Assembly: GCA_019095985.1 (NCBI GenBank)
Contig: CM032663.1
Span: forward strand, 42,576,008 to 42,640,007
DNA from: Streblospio benedicti
Lineage: Eukaryota; Annelida; Polychaeta; Spionida; Spionidae
Direction of reading: 5' to 3'
DNA length: 64,000 nt
The notes under the pieces were generated by a model, which saw nothing but the letters and a program-made list of their open reading frames with translations, did not search any database and had not been told where the DNA came from. Position numbers and translations under genes: made by a program. Shown here piece after piece: positions 1 through 12,929 of the stretch; position 1 is the stretch's first letter, and every line of letters starts with the position of its first letter.

Positions 1-1083
1 CTGTATGAAGGATCAGACGACTTTACATTCAAACCAGGTCATTGGCATCAATTTCATGTATTTTTTATATTCTATATATTTTTCAATTCCTGGGAGAGTG
101 AACCATAGCACAGAGTTGCTTATCAATCAACATTAGCATTCACTCGCCTTACCAGTACCTATTTCTCTGGTCATACGTCCAACTCCCTATCCACTCGGCC
201 ACAAAGTAAATTGTACCTCACAAGAAACCTTACCTTTACGGGCAGTTTTCATAAAAAATACATTACACACATGTTTTCCAATCACCCTCTGTAATACATC
301 ATGAAAATAGTGTTCAAGTTGGACAATGCTGAAATTTTGGTAATTTTTTTGGTTAGAGTTCACCCATTTCTACATCACTTTGAAAGACAAAACTTAGTGT
401 GCAGGTTGGTCATTTTATTTTAAATCATTTCCAAAAAATTCAGAATAAGTGTCTTAGTAATCAAATTTGATGCGTGCAAAAAGTAATCCAATAAAATTTG
501 TGCCAGAACAATATTATCCTTCCATTAATTATGAGAAAAAGATCTTTAAGTAAAAATATTCTTACTAACCAAAAAGTTCTATATCCGGACAATAGTTCAT
601 TCTTTTGATGATTAACTGCTTTGAACTTACAAAGTATGGAATTGGGGAATAATAATGAAGTGAACGCAGTAATTCATCAATTTAATAGCATTGAACTGCA
701 CACCAGCACCATGAAAATGAAGCTGTTCCATCAAACGACTGTTGCATCTCTGTATCATATACGGCCATCAGTCAAATATCCTGTGATTAATCAAACCAGG
801 AAATCGGTTGATGCTATCCCTGCATAGGATTTGGTCAATGCTACTGGATTCTATACTGTAATTGAATAAACATAGTTAATTTACTCTTTATGAAATGGAT
901 CACATAAGATGCAACTAAGCCTGCTGTTTGGGATTCTATAGTATTTATAAAATAAGTCTGCAAAACGGTACAGAACCAGACTAAACCAGATATCAAAATG
1001 AGACCATCTGTAATGTCTAAAATCAAACAACTTGGATATAAGCTTGCAGTGATTTTTGTTTGTTGCAATCTTTTAATAAACAT

Positions 1084-1320
1084 TATAATGCATTCCTTGA
1101 CACTTTGCAGTGCCTCCTTGTGGTCAGACCATGACGTAGGGTGGTCGTAGAAGACGTTTAGCATGCCAAACTTCTACGACCACCCTACGGCCTTAAAAAA
1201 TGCTGCATTTAACTTAATACTCACGGATCTTAACGATCTCAGTGCGTTTTTGGTCGTAGACTGGCTGTTTACAGCTCTTGTGGTGTAATGTGCCCTAGGC
1301 ATTAAGGAGGCCAAGATACT
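1084..1320. repeat. Hairpin repeat family A, copy 1
   Basis: A 19-bp perfect inverted repeat (CGTAGGGTGGTCGTAGAAG and its complement, 1135-1189) is followed by about 130 bp that aligns with 6945-7050: ACTCACGG, ACGATCTC, TAGACTGGCTGT and CTTGTGGTG occur in the same order. The copy lacks a visible left terminal repeat, so it looks truncated or rearranged compared with copy 2. Family unknown. Confidence 0.7.
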
Positions 1321-2991
1321 CAACAGATATGATAATACCTATGATAAACTAAAAGAAGCCATAAATATCAGTCAACTGGAACCAACCTCAACCAGCACAA
1401 GTGGATTGTGTACATCCACCATCTTTGGAACAACCTCATGTCTGATGACATCATTGTATATTTATCATGACTGGAGCTTTAAATTGTTGCGACAGCATTA
1501 TGGTTCTGTGCAAACTGCCCAGTGTGAAGTGTACAGCACAATATTTCATCATTGAGAAAGGATTTCTAACAATGTTTTAGCTTAGCCCTGAGTAGATGAG
1601 TATCCACCATAGGATATTGTTGTGAAGTACGTACATGTATATAGAACATTCTTATACAAACCCTAGTTGCTCCAATTCTGTGATCTAGGGCAGAGTTGAC
1701 GTCATCTGTGAGCTTGTAAAGATTTCCATTCTCAAACTTGACATCTTGGTAAATGCTGCATAGGTGCCATTTACTCATGACTGCACATGTTTGTCCAGGG
1801 CAAAGCACAATAGAAGTGGACATAGGCATCATGGGAGTAAACACATCCTCTCAATGGAAATGATTTCTTTGCTTCTGTTAATAGAGGTTACATTTTTCTT
1901 GCAAATATAACTTTAGCACATTTGATTTTTTCATTGCATACATAAGTAGTTGTTTCTTGCCTTTTTTTTTTTTTCATCAACATTGCATTATTTGACATCA
2001 TTCAAATTGTTTCTAGCTGATTTTCTGGGGGTTTTCTGCTAAATATCTTCATATAGTATTCAAAATATATTACAAGTGTATGTTATATTTAGTAGTTTTC
2101 TTCAAATCATTGACCATAGGTTTTATGCAACAAAGAAAACAATCTGTTGTCCTGCACATGATGGTGGTTATAATACTCTGTGTGTTTTATTTTTAAGAAT
2201 GTTATTATAACAAGGTATGCACAATATTAAGGTAACTTTTTTCAGTATACATAATAGATGACGATACATGTATATCCAGCATGCGTAGCTCATAACAAAA
2301 AGAATCCTTAATTTGTGGGTACAGGACTGTACATACACTAAGTGCATGTATAAAAAGTAAGGGTTCATTGACCAAATTAGTAAATACTTTGTGGTCTGTG
2401 AGGGCTATCATGAAACTTTCAGTGAAAATGTAATATTTGCATCCAAACACATCCTATTGTCACAAAACTTTTGGTCATTGGCCAGCATTCACTAGGATGA
2501 AAATAGCACTACTAGCTCTGTTGTTCACTTTACCAGATAAAAATGGTAAATAACCTTTAGTGGGAATAGGCAATTTTTTATGTCACTTGCCCCTAACTGC
2601 AAGACACCAGTGAGTAAGCGCTCATATCAAACTGTTGCGAATCAGTGATTGAGGGAAGCCCGGGGGTGGGAGCAATAGGCTAGGAAAATGATAGGGGTGT
2701 TACCCACGGACATCAATAGCAGGATCTGAAGATAAAAATTACAGGGTGGGTGGATGTTGCAAATAGGTAGGGAAAAAAAAGGGGGGGGAAAAAGCTAGTG
2801 AGGAAACAAAGCTGGGGTCTATGCACTATTAAAGATACATTACCCTTATATCATATAGCATGTTACACAAAATGTATTTATACACGAGGCAATATTTTAA
2901 TTAGTAAATATTTTAAATTTTGTTTTGAAGATATTCAAATATGTCTTTTAAGACTTTTATTAGTAGTACGTATGGTAGTCAAATTTGGACC

Positions 2992-3300
2992 CTATTTAAT
3001 ATTGTTTTCAAAAAAGCTTCTGTAGCATATTATAAAGAGCTGGTAACTTAAGACAACTCCCTGATATGCTCCGCCTCTAACACTGAACTCATCACGAGAC
3101 GTGCAGCCTAACCAGATCCCACTCTTGATACCATTGTACATGTATGTACCCAGTTCTCTGCACCAGCCTAAGAACCTACTCATCTGTACTCTGTTTCCTT
3201 ATTGTCCACCAATCCACTATCTTGGGACTATCAATTTATTTTTCCAAGTCAACAAAAGCAACAAATAATCTTTTGTCAGGTTAGTTCTGTGATACTTTCC
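2992..3300 (-). mobile_element. Decayed RTE-type LINE reverse-transcriptase fragment
   Basis: Read on the minus strand, the pieces LFVAFVDLEK, then VDWW, then RDEFSVRGGAYQGVVLS followed by FIIC match the order of RTE-type reverse transcriptase (FVDLEKAFDRVPR, then WW.LRK, then V..GV.QGSVLSPLLF). The fragment covers fingers/palm motifs A and B only. The frame is broken at least once, between motif A and the later segment. No intact element surrounds it. Family assignment comes from remembered consensus; a CR1-like source is less likely. Confidence 0.6.
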
Positions 3301-6300
3301 TGCATTTGAAGAAGTTTTCTGGTAGCGTGTTTAGTAACTGTGCCTGGATTGTTAGCAATAAAGAAAAATTGTGCATTTTTTCTCATGTGGAATATAGATA
3401 TTTCATCATTCTATTCATCAGAAGCCTAACTGATATGGTAAGTGTTAGCCATTTTAATATGATGATGGGGTCTACTGGAAAGCCTAAAATAATCTATAAA
3501 GTGATCTTGTCTCCATCAAGTAAAAGCCCGTTTACTACAGCATGTCATGAGGAGATCATCGACACAGATAAGGAGTCACTCAAACTGGTCAATTTGGAGG
3601 AACAAATCTTCTATCAGCAACCATTCAAAAGTCCATCCTGATTATCATTTGGAACATATATATTGCCTGATGTGAAGAATAAGCAGTTTTTCTTGAAAAG
3701 CTATTTAAAAGATACCTATCAAGGAATCTTTCTTGTGATTTTTTTTCAAATTTATATTTAATATTATGGTTGGCAGTTGGCACAAAGAACTTTTCAAATA
3801 ATTAAACTCTCAATACTTTTCCTCATCAGCAGTCATATTTACTTGTATTTCATCTACATGTATACATGTATGTCAGAAACAACATTAATAGTGTACATTA
3901 TTTTCATAATACCTTAGTTAAAGACTATAATTCTATCTTAAATGGACATGTACATTGTATAATGTATGTTATGGCCCTTAACTTAACCTTAAAAATGTTG
4001 CTCTTCAGGTTGTGATGCTGATCAATTCACATGATGATCAGTCTCTAGAGACCACCACATCTGATTGCTCAGATGGCCTGTCTGATTCTACATATGTGTA
4101 TTATCCCCATGCTTTTTATAGTTATGAGAATAGTATTTTTATTGCCTCATGCTTGATGAATAACAGTAAAATTTGGTATCCATAAAGTACCACCAGGAAC
4201 AAATACAATATTGGATGCATTTTGATTAGTACAAATTAGATTAGTACAAAAATAGACAAATCACATTAGATTCCCAAAAGTCGTTGTCCAGCTGCTGATG
4301 TGATCTAATATAGGAGCATTGATATTTGATTTCTTTAGGGAACTATTTCATAGTAATTTTCCTTACTAGGGGTAGTCAGCTTATTGTACACTGTCTACTT
4401 ATGATAAAAATTATTCTATTAATATTTGAGGCTTAATAGATGAGAATACTATATCTAGTACACAGTTAGATATTATTCTCACATTTACTTATTATTATAC
4501 CAAAACCCCGATTGGGATTGGTTAAGACTATACACGTGATAAGTTCAGTAGGTTATGAAGTCAAATCCCATTTTAGATGAAATTTACCCCAATATTTTTT
4601 AGACATTATTTTTTCGCATGTCACATGTACTACCGTATTAGATATCACATCACCTGGCACTGGTTTATTCATTCATAATATTGGCAACGTTTAGATATTT
4701 ACTTTATTGTGCACTTTCAAAAATGTTGCTTGTGAATGATAGGTAATAGTTCCTCTGTTTTACGTCATTCGTTCACCATTGTTCACGCACATTTTTTTCC
4801 CCCTTTAGATGAGGGGTTGAGGCTTAAGCAAATGTTTATCTATACATATTACATTTTATAGCAAGCATTATATCTGATTATGGTTAATAATATATCTTTC
4901 TTTCTAGATGTATTTTTTCTTCTTTAGACTGAAAAGAAACAGTCATAGTATAAGTGCGAAAATTTTCAATAAGCCAATCATTTCCACTGTTGCCATGATG
5001 GACACGGAAACAGTGTCACCAAATATGTCTATCAGCTGTAGCAAAAGGTATTTTTCCCTCTGATAGGTTGTCGACAAATTTGACAAATTGTATGAGATAT
5101 TTTTGAAGTGATGTATTATTCATTCAAACATGTTTTATAAAAAATAATGAAATAATCAAAAGGCATAACATAAAAGCAAAACATAATAGAAAGGTGATCA
5201 AACGAGAGCCTCAATCTACATTAGTACGCACTGGATGCATTGCCACAAGGATTGGAACACAAGTTGTTTCAATGAAAGGTGTTCAGCAAACTTATCGGTA
5301 AAATAGGTGGAATGCTAATATAGGCATAACCATAGTCAAAGGAATAATGCTAGATTACTACTCAAGCAATGAGCCAATATCTAGTGTATATGATTCTTAG
5401 TGGTAGATTTTTAGCGCTGGAACCGCACTATACTTTTATAATCAATCTTACATTTAATACATCTATTAAATCTATAGCTTATCTTATGTTCTATGAACCA
5501 AAATAAAAGCTATGTTGATATACGAAAAAAACAAACAGGAAAGCAGAAACTGTCAAGGGTACAACATGTGTCCACTGTCCAACAAGCTGTATATTCCATC
5601 ACGTTGGACGTATTACAACCGTGTTCTTACGTGTTATGGCACCCCAATTTACAGTAATGATTATTCCACGAGACTGGACCACGATCTGCACGCTGACACT
5701 TTTATGCTCACATTTGCTTGTTTATGGAGTTAATTTGATGTTACTACTGGGAACTCTTGGTATAGCCATAACACCTCGATTTGGATGGCAAACATTATGC
5801 TATGTATCAGAATTATTGGTTTCTAATTTTCGGTAGAATCTAGAGTGATATTGTAATAGGATTGATATTATGCCTATATGAAGTCTCTTTAGTCAGCAAG
5901 AAATGGCAGGAAGATGTCAACAAGGCCACTGTCTTTTGGAAAATCTCTTACCAATCCCCTCTGTCCTCCATAATGTTGATTAGACACACTTTCTTCCAGT
6001 GTGGTATTTATCAAGAAAACTAGATTTGACTATGATTATGTCTGAAGAACATAGATGACTAGATATAGTATGAAGCTTGACGTTTTTTGACCTCCATATT
6101 CTACAACAAGTATCAGCACCAAAAATGCTCACTTTACAATGTTAAAGGGCGAGAGTTTGCAGCGAACAGTGGACGCAGTGAACTTCTCTTTGGTTATGAA
6201 TCATGCCAACAATGGTGTAAAAGCCATATCAATGGGATCTTTTTTCTCTTGGTTATGATTCATATGCTTCTTGCTTAAAGTGTGTTGTTGTGTAGGTCAT

Positions 6301-6502
6301 GGGGATGTATTTTGAGATGATAAGTTTTGCAAAAAGTTAATCAGTGTTTAAATTATGCGATTGTAATTGAATGTTGATTTAGTAAATTGTGATATGGACT
6401 AGTTGTCTACTGTCTCGTCTGCACAGAAGATTTGATATGAATATAACAAATGTGACGCTCACACTGCAATAAAGATGGTCTATTTCTGTGTGACCATGCT
6501 TC

Positions 6503-7052
6503 AAGCGAGGGGCACATTCCACCTTGCGGCCGTGGTTGCTGCAATGCGTCTTGAGGTCTGCTGCGTCTACGGCGTTTTCACATGGAGTGACAAAAGTACA
6601 GTTGTGGGCACATACACATGGGCTGGGTGCATTATGAGTGCGTCGATACAGGGAGTGGTTTTTATTGAAGTGGCTGTGCGATCACCTTGCATAGAATGTG
6701 CGATGTACTCGCGTATAACTTACGTCCTACACACCGTGTGATTACAAAAGTACGGTATCTGCATGTTCATGGTACAGGTAACGCACGGCCCCAGTATTGT
6801 GTCTTTGCCGACAATGTGCGGGTAAATCATCTGCGTTTAACGTAAGGTCACTGCACTGCCTCCTTACGGTCAGACCATGACGTAGGGTGGCCGTAGAAGA
6901 AGTTTGGCAAACCAAACTTCTTCTGCGGCCACCATACTGCCTTGAAAAACGTACGTTTGCCGCACTGCACACTCACGGGTCGTTACGATCTCTGCATTTT
7001 TGGTCATAGACTGGCTGTAGACCCACCTTGTGGTGGAATATGCCCCTCGCTT
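6503..7052. repeat. Hairpin repeat family A, copy 2, with terminal inverted repeats
   Basis: AAGCGAGGGGCACATTCCACC at 6503 is mirrored by the complement of GGTGGAATATGCCCCTCGCTT ending at 7052, giving an element of about 550 bp. It contains an internal hairpin (6891-6945) homologous to that at 1135-1189, followed by the shared downstream segment. No convincing target duplication is visible. A run of 14 G lies just to the right (near 7171). It is a non-autonomous DNA element by structure; superfamily not recognised. Confidence 0.65.
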
Positions 7053-8126
7053 TACAATGCTCAATGGTTGTGATATACGGTTATTTCTAAAATGTGCCCG
7101 ATGGAGGGGGAGGCTGTGTGAGCTGCAGCCAGGTGCAGCCGAGTCTGATGATGGAGACCCATATTTTATGGGGGGGGGGGGGGGTTGGGTGGTGGTAAAT
7201 GACACACAATTTTCTGTGCTATAGTTTCACATAATACATGTAATTTGGTTTTAAAGTGTGTCAATTTATTGAATATTGAATACTTGCTATCAGAGAAATG
7301 TTGAACTTTTGTTTTTTTTATATTTAAGGCTATTGTCATGAAAGAATACCTTTGGTTATTACATTAATTAGTGTTTTGCATTCAAATATATTAGAATTAA
7401 TATTGCACCACTGCATGCATTTGTTCATATTCATATTCAATGTGACCGGTCGTTAGTTAGAAATAATATGTGTGGTTATATTACTTGAAATGCTAATTTC
7501 AAGATTTCAAGATATTAATGTACCGGTATGAGAAAAATTACATTTTACGTGACAAGTGACTGAGAATATCATTTAGATGAGGCTCCTGATGCTGTACCAG
7601 TCTAACCAAAAAATCAACTTACTATGGCTTACATTACATTCAAGTGCAAAATAGGACATAACTAGGACATAAAACACCTTATTTCAAATCATGGTGAGAA
7701 AAAACACTTCAATTAACCTTAACAGAGCTAAATCAATTCCCACTTAAATTAAGCTCAGCATAACAATCAACCTTTTTGTTGATGATGAGGTATCATTTTT
7801 ATTTGATACAAATATTTGCTTTAGTATAAAGTATTTCATTGAAGTTTACGTTTAGGACAAAAAGTGCAAGCATATTAATATTCTGAATATTCGTTGTATA
7901 TCATATGAAAACTATCTCTGTGGAGAACTTTGGTGACCCGTGCAATGACATTGAGTTTTAGTGAAATTTTATATCTTCATAAGAGTGTTTTAACAGCAGC
8001 ATAGAACTTGTACAAACTACATGTAAATGGAGGGTCTAGCTTTCTATGAAAGTTAGTCATTTTTAGAAGGGAAAAAGTATATGCATATATTCTCAGTGCA
8101 GAGGCTTACAAAAGCACTTGACTTAA

Positions 8127-9644
8127 GGTAGAATGTGCCCAAAACAACAAAAACGCATTAGTTATTTTTTTCACATGATGATGATCCAGCATATGATTAC
8201 ATTAACTGAAAAAAATCAAAAGATTTTACCTCTTTGTTAAAGTTTACCACCATGTTGAAAATCTGCTACAATTTATATACAAGATTATGGAAATCATATA
8301 AATTTCTCTTCTAATTAAGCTTTTGGAAAATGTGAAGTGTTCCATGGCACAATTTTTTGTTATAAATGTTCACAGGCATCATCTGAAATGTTTGAATTTT
8401 TTTTCATGATTCTACCACTTCGTTACATTTTTATGACATGTTTTACACCTCGAGTTTTGGGTGAAACCCGGGGGTGAAGCGCTGATGGACAAAAATATTT
8501 TCATTTAACTGTGGGATCTAATGTATTTACAAATAAAGGTTATCAATGAATTTGACAATATGCATTTTTTTAATCACAAACCATCTTTAGAAATGTAAAC
8601 TGTGGCACCAAAAGTGACAAACCATGTTTTACAAATATATATCAGTAGAGTCTCACCCCTTGTCATAACATAACATTCATATTTATTAAAGATTACAAAA
8701 GTAAATTAGTCTGAGTGTACATACCACTGTATACTATTTCCACTTTGTATCTAAAAACAAAAGCTACACCAATAAAATAGTAACGAACGTGCATGAGATG
8801 TACCTTGGTCTTTGGACATCGTTTTTTAATGACCTACAACATCCTTGATGTTTAGAGGCATTAGCAGATTGTTTATCTGATAAGATCCAAATCAAGTATT
8901 AATATGCTTGCTACTCCAAATTTTGTGTTTAGGGAAAAACTTCTTGTTCCTTTCACAAGTTGACAATATATGCATCTGGCCATATGCACCTCTAAGTGTG
9001 GCTTGACTTTCATTGTTTCCATGATAAACATAGAAATACCTACACAACCCACACTGTATTAATTTTCCCTAAGGTCACAGTCCAAAGTGAATGCTACTTT
9101 CTACTGCCCAATTTACACAGAGGACCAGACTTAAAGTTCTTGAAATACAAGTCTATGTCCATCAGTCGGATGTAGCAATCTAGAAGTGTTTACTGAAACT
9201 GTCAATTATCAGTATAACTAATTTATGCTAACAATCTTACTTAACTATTCAATCTCTCTTCATCTGGAAATAAAATATGACTTGCTAGAGACATGTGCAC
9301 AGTACTAGGATCAAAGAGTCTAGGTCATAATGATACTGTCATCAAAATCATGGTAACAAATTAGCAATATTATGAAGGTTCAGGCTAAAAATGCTACGAA
9401 TAGTACATTTCAGTAATGTTCAGGGTCTAGCAATACACTTTATAGCTAAAAGCAATCATTAAACAGAGTTATTTGGCTCCAAACTGCAAAAAACGTATTT
9501 ATTTGCATAGCAGATAATATAACTTTTTGAATACGTTTTTGTTTTTTGCTACCGTTTTTCAAAGGTGAACGGACAGCACTAACATCGGTAACCATCGGTA
9601 ATTACCGTAAATTGATAAATCCTAGCTTTTGGACACATTCTACC
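8127..9644. mobile_element. TTAA-flanked non-autonomous DNA transposon (Kolobok/piggyBac type)
   Basis: TTAA at 8123-8126 is followed by GGTAGAATGTGCCCAAAAC. The complement of the right end reads GGTAGAATGTGTCCAAAAG and is followed by TTAA (9645-9648). TTAA duplication is characteristic of Kolobok and piggyBac elements; the GG start fits Kolobok better. The 1518-bp interior has no open frame of transposase size, so the copy is non-autonomous. Confidence 0.75.
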
Positions 9645-11251
9645 TTAAAAATGAATGTTTGTGAGTTTCAACACCTATTGCCATGTGGATTTAGGGACAT
9701 AACAAGTCCAGAAATTTTCTGCAGAGTTTATATTGATGTGAAATATATGATACTTAAAGATTTCCAGAGATATACATGTAATGTGTGTGTATTGTATGCA
9801 ATAAGGTTGATCACAAGTCTACTCAAAGTGAAATCTTGTTAATGTGCCTGCGTGAGTGTTTGGCTGTGAGGCTGGTGATGAGGGCATGGATTGTAGATGT
9901 AAACAAGATAAAACATTTAACAATGTAGATCATTATTACGTGCATACGTTTCACTGTATAATTATTGCTACATACACATATTATGTACCAAATCCATCAG
10001 TACGAATCTTCAAAATCTAGTGCAAAACTCTTTACTCACAATCTATATCAAATTATATGGCCAGTGACTACCTCCCACCAAACAACATAGGAGATGAGAT
10101 TCATCTAATTGCTTACATAATTAGATTTCTATAGACACAGTTGTCAGAATTCATTTACAGTTTGTCCAATTATACAAATAGCATTTATCATCAGACACAT
10201 TTAACACTAGAAAGTTTGCAAGTCTTGGCTCTCCTCTGGTTCTTCAGAATTTCACTTTTTTAAAGATCTGACTGAATATTAAAGCGTCTCACTAATGGGC
10301 TCTATCATATATGATATATATATGTTTATGCTGTACACCAGTGAGATTATTTGCTAGAATTTGCTGCTCCATCTATCTTCCAGTTATCCAGAAAGCTGAT
10401 TTTTGGTCTAACCCTCCTGTAGAGGTAATGTTTTAACTCCAAGACGTACATGATGTTATTACTGCCATCAATATTGCTTGCTTGAGACTCTCTGAAGCAA
10501 TCTTGTCACACACTGTGGGAAAATTGGTCATACAATTCATTGATGATGCTGCTCTTCATTTTCTCAGTATGGTTATGGGTGTATAAGTTAGTTTGTAAGA
10601 AAAGTAACCCGGAAATCCCCTAATAGTACACAATGAATGTGATACATATCATTGACAGTGTTGACTACATGATTTAAAACATCAGGCCAAAGTGATTTTC
10701 ATTTTACGGTCAGTGAAGATTCAGCGAATATTGAAATAAGCTAGGATGTAGGCTAGAACATAATTGTCATTCAGAGAGTAGTAATGTATTAAATAGCGAC
10801 TCAACATCACACTGTAAGAGAACCTTTATTTGGAAAGGTTCGCTGTCCTGGTCTAACATAGGTGCTCCAAGTGTGTTTATGTGAATGAACATTTGGAAAT
10901 TGGAGAAAGCAATTTGATCAGTCACTTCATTGATTTGGTTTTCAGGTCAATGACTTTTAATAGTACACTTCTTCATTATTTTCAAAATTTGTCTGAGTTG
11001 CTGAACACTATGTATTATCTACATGTTTTCATCCAGAAGGCCATTTCAGGTCATCCATGACCTTCAAGCTTGGTACAATTTTTTACTTACAGAAGAAAAG
11101 ATCTTATCAAGTATCAGTACATGAAGATGTTAATTGATATTAGATGATTAGAAGATGTTAAAATAATTAATAGCGCATGGACATACTTAAAAGCCCATCC
11201 TCTAAATTGAATATTATACATGTGTTTCCCAGTGCTTGCGGATACATTTAT

Positions 11252-11368
11252 CAAACTTCCATCTCTCTCACGTCTTTTTAGCAAGCATATTTCTAACAAT
11301 GACTTCAGCTATATCTATCGTTGGTAGAAATATGCTTGCTAAAAAGACGTGAGAGAGAGAGAAGTTTG
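11252..11368. repeat. Foldback repeat with about 48-bp arms
   Basis: The left arm (11252-11299) and right arm (11321-11368) are near-perfect complements, separated by a 21-base loop. Shared core: CACGTCTTTTTAGCAAGC. Only about three mismatches are visible, so the element is young or maintained by gene conversion. No coding capacity. Confidence 0.85.
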
Positions 11369-12342
11369 AAAATAAATTGAATATGATATATTACAGTATA
11401 ATATGGCTCAGCCCCATTGGCTTTATATAATTATATAGTCACCTATTGTGTTGTAAGAGATCTTAGTATAGGTTCTAAGTCAAATTAAACACATAATTTC
11501 CCACTTGAGGCAGTGTTTTTTTCTAATTCAATATACACATATCATACACATATCTTACACGTATAACATAATCTCAAGATCGTGCATATCAAAATTTCAA
11601 TTAATTGTAAATGTCTTTTAAATCCAAGGCATCGAAGCATCGCATAGTCTTTTTTCATGAAGCAATCTGTGCAAATCCCACCTGCCTTCATGAGGATGGA
11701 ACTTACTAATAGAAAGGCCTCATTTGACATGAAATTGATGGATAGTTTGTCACTATTTTTAGGCTAGTATAATCTGAAATTATCTAAATTCTATTTGAAA
11801 TCATGATATTTTTACAATAAAACAGCATTAAATACCTGACTTTAAATAGTGATGGACATTATTTGAAACAGATTCATAGGAAATATTAATTGCATCACTT
11901 TAACTGAAGCAAAAAGTTTGTTATTTGTTTCCATGGATGTAGAATACAACTTCTTTTATCTCTTCAGATAAGGGAGGAGGTTGGATGGGGGGTTGGGGAA
12001 GCTGACAACCGAATGTGGGAAACCAGCGATACAACACAATGGACAATAGTAGATGATCCTCATGAAATATCTTTTAATGATAGCTCCTCTATCTGTTTTC
12101 TTTTAAGTCCCACAGTGTGCATAATATGAAGATCAATATCCATGTAATGATAGTTCCATTGAACATCATGTAATATCTTTTGCACAAGCCACACAACTAT
12201 ATCTTGTGATAATATTATTGAAAATGTGCATCCTTGTTCATTTCCATGGTGCCATTTGAATGAAACCTTAAGATATTTTTTGGGAATTCCATATCCTTGT
12301 TCCACCAGGCACTCTGTTGGTGGTTAGCAGCACAAAGACCAC

Positions 12343-12816
12343 CATTCTATCATTCCGTGCAAAAATCACCGCCAATAACCCACGCTGATTGGTCAATCTC
12401 CATGCTCAATTTTGCGATGGAAAACACGCTCCCAAAAAAAACACGGCGCTAGTCTAATCTCCTCACAATATCAATACAGCCGCACGCTAACGTCAACCTA
12501 CAAGGCGTGTTTCGTTGCTGCGGAGATCAACAGTTTAGACTAACGCCTCCGTGCGCTCAAAACTGTAGGAATTGACGTCTCCGCGCGCTCAAAACAAACG
12601 AAATTGACTTGAATGTTGAATGTTATAATATGATTTATTTTAAAATAAAATGGATTTTAGTCAGGATAGAATGGTGATTGACCACTCGATTGTCGTGTCA
12701 ATCGCAAAATTGAGCATGCTGACGTCTGATTTACCCTCACTTCGTGCGGGTAAATCAGACGTCAGCATGCTCAATTTTGCGATTGACACTCCAATCTCGT
12801 GGTCAATTCCTACAAT
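12343..12816. repeat. Foldback repeat family B, copy 1
   Basis: Shares its left boundary (ATTCTATCATTCCGTGC, then ACCGCCAATAACCCACG) and right boundary (CTCGTGGTCAATTCCTACAAT) with 29815-30496. The right third is a long hairpin (about 12676-12807) whose loop contains CTTCG. Because of the hairpin, overlapping open frames appear on both strands; these are not genes. An inner ATAGAATGGT near 12666 is the complement of the left terminus, so the element may itself be composite. Confidence 0.8.
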
Positions 12817-12929
12817 GATCCTACAATGTGCTAGTAGACTGATTATGTTCAAACTATACACAACGATTAGATATGAACCAACACCAAAGTGATTTGATAT
12901 TTGACTCTTTGTAAATTAAACTGTGTTTT

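Noticed and set aside
3306-3641. 111-codon plus-strand frame
   Set aside because: No family resemblance; AT-rich random-looking composition next to a LINE fragment.
6475-6741. 88-codon plus-strand frame
   Set aside because: Overlaps the left half of hairpin element A copy 2; no motif.
12650-12892. Overlapping frames on both strands sharing residues
   Set aside because: Caused by the palindrome of foldback family B.
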